Below, one piece after another: positions 57,601 through 64,000 of a stretch of 64,000 nucleotides of DNA (positions within the stretch are counted from its first letter, which is position 1; each line of letters opens with the position of its first letter). Made by a program: the position numbers and the translations under genes. The notes beneath the pieces were generated by a model, which worked only from the letters and a program-made list of their open reading frames with translations, was not told the DNA's origin and searched no databases. The stretch spans positions 2,604,001 through 2,668,000 of the forward strand of contig JACGCM010001272.1 of assembly GCA_014058105.1 (NCBI GenBank), in the 5' to 3' direction. Origin of the DNA: Kingdonia uniflora. Taxonomy: Eukaryota; Streptophyta; Magnoliopsida; Ranunculales; Circaeasteraceae.

Positions 57601-58610
57601 CCATTGAACCTTTGCATTTGGCTGAACTTTTCCTCATTTTGTACAACTGCAGAGTAGTAGGAACAGCCAATGACAGTGGTCTGAAGATTTTGAAAAGAAT
57701 CGGTTGATAGCGGCAATCTTGCAGACAAGTTTATATGCATCTTTTGTAGTTTTTGGAGATGGCATATTGAGGAGAGCCCGAATCTGATTTGAATTGGCCT
57801 TAATCCCTTTCTTGCTAATGAGATGGTCGAGAAATTGACCTGAATGTACTCCAAATTGACACTTATCAGGATTGAGATGCATCCTATAAGATCAAAGAAT
57901 GTTGTATATTGTGTTAAGATCTATAATGTGGTTTGTGGACTATATGCTTCTGCACAAGAGATCGTCAATGTAAACTTCCACGACTTTCCCAAGATGTGCT
58001 TTGAACATAGTAGTCATTAACCATTGATAAGTCGTGACTGTATTTTTAAGTCTGAAGGGCATGACTTTGTAGCAGTAAAGTCCTTTTTCAGTGATAAAAG
58101 TGGTATTTTCTTGATCTTCTTCCAAGAGTAGAATATGATTGTATCTTAAAGCAGCGTCCATCATAGATATGAGTTCATGACCTGCTGTAGAATCAGGAAT
58201 TTGATAAATATTGGGAAGAGGGAAACTGTCATTTAGAGTATGTTTGTTTAGATTGGTGAAACCAACATAAACTTGGACTTTTCGATTCTTCTTTGGAACA
58301 GTAACGATGTTGGATATCCAATCTGAATATTTGGCATCTCGAATAAATCCCAATTTGATTAATTTCTCAATTTCCATGTTAACTTCATCTCGAAGTGGAG
58401 GTGATATTCGTCATTGTTTCAGATTGACCGTTGTGGCGTTGATGTTGATGGCCAATTTGTGACATGCCTTGGCCGGATCGACCCAAGGCATCTCTTCGAA
58501 AGTCCACATAAAAATGTCTCGATTCTATCGTAAGAATTAAATGAGAACATTTTTATCATGTTGAACAAGCTTAGTACCGATGAAAGTACATCTGCTAGGC
58601 CCATTAATGT
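57594..58610 (-). pseudogene. Reverse transcriptase of the full-length family-A element
   Basis: The 145-residue frame 58377-57940 covers MEIEKLIKLGFIRDAKYSDW, PNIYQIPDSTAGHELISM, MMDAALRYNHILLLEEDQE, FITEKGLYCYKVMPFRLKN and VEVYIDDLLCRSI, with the YIDD catalytic pair intact. The thumb continues in shifted frames (HLNPDKCQFGVHSGQFLDHL, ALLNMPSPKTTKDAY). Confidence 0.85.
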
Positions 58611-58689
58611 TTATGCATTTTGTGGGCTCCTCTGTGGATGGCTGATCAAGATTATCAGCTTTCTATAATTGTTATGCAGCGTATCTGTC

Positions 58690-59105
58690 TGAAGTATCTA
58701 GAATTGTCGAGACAGTGTTTTCGCAAGCTCGAGAAAGCTTTTGACTACCCTTGATTTTATAGATACCATCATTGTGTTTGAAGTGGAGTATTTGATGATA
58801 AGTGGAAGCGATTGTTTTCATGTTGTGAATCCAACAGCGGCCCATAATCCTGAGATAATAAGATTTGGCATTGATTGCGTAGAAGATGGCGTCGATGGTG
58901 GCTAGTCCTGCGGAAATAGGTAAGATGATCTCGCATACTCACTCTTCTTTAGAAGCATTGAATCCACTGATATCGGTGTCACTTATAATAACTTGATCGG
59001 CCAATCCTATTTGGTCGATAGTACTCTGAAAGAGAATCTCAATACCGCTTCCAGTATCAATCATCATTGTGTGTATGACAAACTTCTTCATCTTTAACAT
59101 TATGA
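58690..59105 (-). pseudogene. Protease of the full-length family-A element
   Basis: MKKFVIHTMMIDTGSGIEIL is on the reverse strand at about 59090-59030 with the D-T-G triad. The protease continues GLADQVIISDTDISGFNASK and, past a stop at about 58938, EIILPISAGLATIDAIFYAI. Protease is fused to gag in one open frame (59529-58939), as expected for a gag-pol without a frameshift at this point. Confidence 0.8.
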
Positions 59106-60640
59106 CTAATGTATCATGATGTGGAAACTTGACAAGACTAATATCGCAATCTTTGAATGAGATCCCAAGCTGGCAATTACTCGATTCAGATAGAAGCTTG
59201 GCTTCTTTTTCTTCAGGCGTGAGATCACAGCATTCTGACAAACTCCTACGCTTAAATCTTCTAGAGTTGGTGATCTGATGGATTTCGATCATGTTGTTGT
59301 GGTGCATATGGTAAAGATGCTTCTCCTCAGCTTGATCTTTGACCTGGACGACTTCAAGTTGCTTCTTATAGCTGCCATCCTTGTATGATTCCAGGTCGAT
59401 AATATATTTGAACATCCGTCCCTCCTTGAAAATGTATTCCAACAACCTCTGTGAAGTATAGCAATTGTCAGTAGAATGATGGTTTACCTTATGATGTATG
59501 CAGTACGGGCGGTTCTCGATTGATTTCAATGGTTGAAAGAGACGGTGGAGCTTATCTTTGGAAAGGATCAGAAAAATTGTGGAGATTCAAACATTCAACC
59601 TTGGGAGGACCGGTTTGGGTTGTGAGCCACCTTTTTGAGGGTTGCTAGTATTTCTTGTAGAGTGTTTTTGATCACCCTAATCTTCCTTTGGTTTAGTGCT
59701 TCGATCTGTAGATGGACCTTTCATGGTAAGGGCGGATTTAGTAGATTTATGTATTTTAAACATCATCATTTTCAGGTCGACGTTACTATTGACCTTGGTA
59801 ATCATATCTTCCAAGGTCACAGGTTTGTTGAGGAAGAGGTGTTCTTTGGCCTTGCAGTAAAGTTGGAGCGCATTGGTAAAAATAGTAACAGTTGTTTTCT
59901 GATCAAGATTGTCTACTTTAAGCACGAGCTCCAAAAACTTCTTCATAAAGGCCTCGAGCTTCTCTCCATGTAACATTTTAAGAATGATAAGAGAATATAA
60001 TTTTTCTTTTTTGTCTCTATTGTGAGCATACATCTTGATGAATTTTTTCTGCAGCTGGTCGAATGTGTGCATGGAGTCTTCAGGTAAATAGTTGAACCAC
60101 CTGAGCAGTTCTTCCTGTAAACTTGTTGTAAACAAATGGTAGAGAATCTGGTTGAGATTGGAATACAACCCCAATGAATCACGGTATTGTTAAATGTGCT
60201 CCTTTGGATCGGTGCCCTTGAATTAACGAATTTTTGGAGTATAGAAACTTTTCGGTATTTCTATATCGAATAGTTTTTTGGCAATTGGACTTCCTTGTAA
60301 CTTGGTAAGGTCATCTGTAGTGGCAAGAACTTGTGCTTCGATCAACTCCTTAATACGCTGATCCATATGGTCTTGTGTGACATATTGACGTATCGGTTGA
60401 GTGACTTGACGAGGAGGTGAAGGATGGTGAATACCGATTCCCTCACTCAAAAGATCACGTACTGGAACTCAAGGTTGAGGTCACTGTTCTTTCTCCTGAC
60501 GTATGGAAAATTAGTAACCTCGGCTGTTCTCAGACTAAACTTTACCACCCAAATAAATGGAAGGCTGAGGTTCGTGCTAAATATTTATAGAAATAGCTTT
60601 GCGGGTGGCTCCTCGAGGTTCTAACCTTTCCTGTGTAGAA
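59106..60640 (-). pseudogene. gag of the full-length family-A element
   Basis: It begins near 60450 with YVTQDHMDQRIKELIEAQVL. Capsid: SLGLYSNLNQILYHLFTTSL, LRWFNYLPEDSMHTFDQLQK, KLEAFMKKFLELVLKVDNLD (60174-59677). Knuckle: RPYCIHHKVNHHSTDNCYTS (59510-59450). Several stops (60226, 60190, 59679) break the frame, but all blocks are in order and the protein length is normal. Confidence 0.85.
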
Positions 60641-61005
60641 ACCTGTGAGGTTTCTAGCTATTGATCGTGATCTCTTATTGGAAGAGCCTACTGAGTATTT
60701 TGTTGAGCTTGTAAGGTAGTCTGCATTATTGTCATCTGGTCTTTATATCGTTTGAACAATGTCAAATGAGCTTATTTCTCATCGTCGAACTCCTTCTCAC
60801 GGAGCTCTCGGTCAAGAGTTAATTGACGTTAAGTTCATTGTGTTTCTCTGTTTCGGTGTTGAGATTCACCGTAGCTCTGTAAGTTGTTCCGGCTCAATTG
60901 AAAGATCGAACTAGATTCTGGTTACTGGTCGTCTGGAAGTTACCATTACTGAAATTTGTAGTAGAGTGAAAGTATGCCTTAGGATATCGTGAAAATGTAA
61001 TCCTT
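60641..61005 (-). other. Leader and N-terminal gag region of the full-length family-A element
   Basis: 365 bases between the primer-binding site and the recognisable gag. The homologous stretch in the composite is 42430-42728. No open frame is conserved between the two in a way I could follow. Confidence 0.5.
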
Positions 61006-61023
61006 CCCACAGACGGTGGCAAA
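61006..61023 (-). promoter_or_regulatory. Primer-binding site of the full-length family-A element
   Basis: In reverse, TTTGCCACCGTCTGTGGG abuts the LTR. One change in the TGGCACC core compared with 42729-42746. Confidence 0.85.
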
Positions 61024-61599
61024 TGTAATGGCCTAATTTTGTAAGCTCGAAATGGCTTGGAATTAACTCTTACACTAACATTCCTGTGACAAAAACTTTG
61101 AATAGGTAGAAAACCACGACCTCGATTTGAGGATTTTTGTAATAGTAACTTTGATTGCTTGAAGCTGATATCTTATTACAAGTAATCTCTTGACTTATAA
61201 ATACTTGAATCTTGTGAATAAGAATTTTTTGATATTTTTGAGAATCTAGAAAATATAGTTTTCTTGGTGATTTCTCATGTATTTTTCTGGTCCTTGTCTC
61301 TTCCGGAACTTTTTTTTTATATAGGCCTTCTCTGCAGTTCTTCATCGTGCTGAAGTACATTCTCCGAACAATATGTTTAGTGGTGGTTGACTAAGTAACT
61401 GTTAAGTTCGTGAGAGACAGGTATCTTTGACCTGTTTAGGCTTTTCTGTTTGAGTTCGACCCACATTCATCATCAGTTCGTGGAGTAGGTGGCAATACTG
61501 ACTGTTGAAGTCGTGTATATCATGCGTGAGTCTGACATGGAGGTAATTTGAACTGAAGACAGCTCGATATGGGGTTAGATCGAGCGGTAGGACCTTATA
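61024..61599 (-). mobile_element. 5' LTR of the full-length family-A element
   Basis: 576 bases, forward strand TGTAATGGCCTAATTTTG to GGACCTTATA. The reverse strand carries GGCCTATATAAA, the LTR promoter box (about 61316-61325). The next bases, CTACT, are the right target copy. Confidence 0.85.
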
Positions 61600-61860
61600 C
61601 TACTCATTATATCAATCAGTAAAGCATTAGCAGAGTTACTTATTGGGGTAGGAGGTTGTGGTACATTCCGATCACAAACTATTACAGCTCTTATCAACGC
61701 AGTCCAAGCTACAACAAGCTCACCATATGAAGTGAATGTCATACCTACAATAATTCACCTTGGTTATCAAGTATAAGAAAAGAGTGAACAGAAAAATGAC
61801 TGATATGTTATCTCGACCCCCATTACCAACTATTTCTTCTTTGTTGGTAGCTATGTAGAT
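61600..61860 (+). pseudogene. Chromovirus-like RNase H, second part
   Basis: After the family-A insertion the host frame continues SLYQSVKH, then VVVHSDHKLLQLLSTQSKL and FTLVIKYKKRVNRKMTDMLS RPP, the end of a Ty3/gypsy RNase H (HSDH and the final D-LSR box). This is the right-hand partner of 48110-48393. Confidence 0.8.
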
Positions 61861-63260
61861 ACAGCCTATTGTTTTGTCTAAATATATTCCAGGGTATGAC
61901 AATGACAAGGAGCTCAGTGTAATTTACCAAAAGTTGCTGCAAGGTAAGACATATGAGTATGTATTGAAGGTTGGTTTGATTTATAGAGGCAGACTACTAT
62001 GTATTTCTGAGGGTGGAGACTGCTTGTATTGGATTAGAGAAGCACATTGTTCCCGGGTGGTAGGTCATTTCTGGGTTAAGAAAACTTGTTTGAATTTGCA
62101 GCGTTATATCTATTGTGCAAACATACAGGTAGATGTTGCTCGTGTTGCTCGTGGTTGTGTTCTATGCAACACAATAAAGCCTTCCAATCATAAGTTAGGA
62201 CTATACTTACCATTACTAGTTCCTAGCCAACCTTAGAAGAGCATTTTAATAGATTTTATTGGTGGTTTGCCGATGACCAAGTGTAAAAATAATTACCTGT
62301 TTATGGTGATAGATTAATTCAGCAAGATAATTGTTTTTATTCTATGCCAGAAGATGGTCATTAGAGCAGGAACAGTGCGATTATTTTACAGAGACGTCTG
62401 GAGGCATTTTGGGCTCCCTTTTTTATTATTTCTGATAAGGATAGTCATTTTTTGGGGCATTTCTGGAGATCGTCATGGGGGATGATGGACACTAAGTTGA
62501 AGAGAAGTACAGTCTTTCATCCACAGACTGACGGACAAATAAAGGTAGTTAATCACATATTGGTTCATTTACTACGGGGATTTCATTTTAAGCATCCAAA
62601 GACTCAGGATTAGAGTTTACCGTATCTTCAGTTTTCTTTTAACCGGGTGATTCATAGTTCTACTTTGAAGTCTCCATTAAAGTTTATCTTGGGTACTTGC
62701 CTCAAAGCCCCTTTGATATGACTTTTAATCTTGGTGACAAGACAGTGTCTAGGAAGAAGGAAGAGGAATAAGTTAAAGCTCAGCGTCTTATTAAGAGGAT
62801 CAGCAAGGTTCATGAGATAGTTGAAGTACAATTGAAGAAGACTCGAGCAAAGTATTAGGCTCACCACGACAAGCATCGGGTTGAGTATATTTTTCAAGAG
62901 GATGACCTAGTTTTGTTGCATTTGGGTAAGGAACGACTAAAGAAAGAAGGTAAGAAACTTAAGTCTATCCGTTATGGTCCATTTACGATACTCAAGAAGA
63001 TTGATGACAATGCATTCCAATTAAAACTTCCACCTTTTATGAAGATGTATTTGATGATTAATGTCGAGTATTTGAACCTGTTTGAGCCATCTCTTTTAGA
63101 TAAAGACTTTACAATCGACACTCGCCTACCATCAGTTGATGACTTATGGATGGAAAAAGAAGATCCATTATATGAGAATAGTATTATAAAGAGGAAAATT
63201 CATGCTACAAGATGGGGTAGTATTGATTCATTCCGAGTTGGGAAGAAAGATTAACTACCT
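61861..63260 (+). pseudogene. Chromovirus-like integrase
   Basis: LIYRGRLLCIS and REAHCSRVVGHFWVKKT are the zinc-domain start. Then CVLCNTIKPSNHKLGLYLPL, ILIDFIGGLPMTK (first Asp), IISDKDSHFLGHFW (second Asp), STVFHPQTDGQ (upstream of the catalytic Glu), and at 62913-63254 the C-terminal VLLHLGKERLKKEGKKLKSI then RYGPFTILKKIDDNAFQLKL. I see no chromodomain with confidence after it. Stops at 62236, 62314 and others make it a pseudogene. The Reina branch is the closest type I recognise, without a search. Confidence 0.8.
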
Positions 63261-64000
63261 AGTAAGTCGAAGTAGTACAGCAGGGAAATGGGCACAGCCA
63301 CATTCCCACATCTCTAGTTCTAGATTGAGCAAGAGATCAAGGCTGCTAAAGGGGGAAGCCATGATCCAAGAGGATCTAGACATTCGACATCTTCAAAAGA
63401 TGTTATGTCGTTTAAATAAACCTTTGAGCCATTCGAACGAGTTTGAAGGAATAGAAGACCAATTATGACTGTCTCATTCTCTAGGCATTAATTGACATGT
63501 TGTTTGAACGATATTTGGAGAAGTTCGAATGACTGGGTTCCCAGAAAGACAAATTGCCATTGCCTCGATTTTTAGGCTTAATTGAGCTAGTTATTCGAGC
63601 GAACCATGGGTTCATTCGACCAACTATCATTTTTTTTATTCATTGCATAATACGTTTCAAGGGCATTTATGTCCTATATTGTAACAAGGAACTTGTAATC
63701 TTTAATAGAGCAAGGTTAGGCAATGTAAAAATTATTCAAAAATTTAGAGAAAGAACAAGAGAGGAATTTGCTGTAATTAAACTTTAAGCAATTGAAGCTC
63801 TCTCTGGGAAGTTTTACCCACTAATTTTGTATTCATCGCATTAATTCTTCGATTAGGAGAATCTCAATTCGATTATGGATTAATTAAAATGACATGTGTC
63901 TGGTAAAGACATGTTGCAGACACTAATAGAAATATACCATAATATCATTAAGGTGTACATTTGCCATTCACACTCTAAACTCTACCAACAAAGAAATTTT
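63261..64000 (+). other. Region after the chromovirus-like integrase, possibly its 3' LTR
   Basis: After the integrase there is about 250 bases of uncertain sequence. AT-rich DNA follows, with features common in U5/R regions of such elements (GGGCATTTATGTCCTATATT and GAAGCTCTCTCTGGGAAG). The partner LTR is not in the window, so this cannot be confirmed. The 77- and 88-codon frames here have no recognised motifs. Confidence 0.35.

Larger units (their letters stand above)
48394..61599 (-). mobile_element. Full-length family-A Tat-like element (13.2 kb) carrying AS-5
   Basis: Both LTRs are present: 5' at 61599-61024, 3' at 49012-48394. Reverse-strand order: primer-binding site (61023-61006), gag, protease, RT, RNase H, second RNase H, integrase (to 55306), a duplicated 160-bp repeat (55160-54819), and the antisense gene AS-5 on the forward strand (49353-54597). 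The polypurine tract and 3' LTR complete it. It is inserted in the RNase H of a chromovirus-like element with near-perfect 5-base target copies. It is the only complete family-A layout in the window, although every gene is broken. Confidence 0.9.

Noticed and set aside
63554..63787. 77-codon forward frame near the right edge as a gene
   Set aside because: It has no recognised motif and lies where a 3' LTR is expected. The composition is like LTR sequence.

Overview
The window looks like plant nuclear heterochromatin. It is AT-rich and is built almost entirely of degraded, nested LTR retrotransposons; I see no intact host gene, tRNA or rRNA. The signs of a plant are Ty3/gypsy pol genes with two RNase H domains (Tat lineage), a chromovirus-like Ty3/gypsy element, two Ty1/copia elements and a Mutator-type MITE. 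I cannot name a species.

Layout. (1) 1-442 is the end of a family-A LTR. It lies in the integrase of a reverse-strand Tat-like element C (443 to about 5670), which itself sits in an older fragment of an antisense gene (AS-1, 5690-6955). (2) 7295-8545 is the 3' end of a reverse family-B element: an LTR plus a roughly 49-bp tandem array. (3) 9240-22143 is a forward element with a family-B 5' LTR, gag, RNase H and integrase, a roughly 160-bp tandem array, a reverse-strand antisense gene (AS-2) and a family-A 3' LTR, so it is a chimera. (4) 22868-23514 is a MITE with 9-bp target duplications. (5) 24177-27780 is a short copia element with 5-bp target duplications. (6) A second copia element (27786-29866 and 43360 to about 45520) is split by a 13.5-kb composite of family-A DNA (29867-43359). 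The composite holds three LTRs, two antisense-gene copies (AS-3, AS-4) and one gag-pol. (7) A chromovirus-like element (45535-48393 and 61600 to about 63260) is split inside its RNase H by a 13.2-kb family-A element (48394-61599) that carries AS-5.

The recurring and most interesting object is the antisense gene of the Tat-like elements. It lies between integrase and the 3' LTR on the strand opposite gag-pol. Four copies (AS-2 to AS-5) keep the same TATA box 76-77 bp upstream of the same start-codon position. Up to five GT-AG introns recur at matching positions. The predicted product has a basic N-terminus, a globular middle domain, a nuclear-localisation-like basic patch, an acidic stretch and a long C-terminal coiled coil. 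Every copy here is damaged. Because the sense genomic RNA is the wrong strand for these splice signals, the introns would survive each retrotransposition cycle.

No complete autonomous element is present. The target-site duplications at four insertions give a relative order: the host elements (copia-2, chromovirus-like, AS-1 parent) came first, family A later, with internal deletions and recombination joining pieces afterwards.
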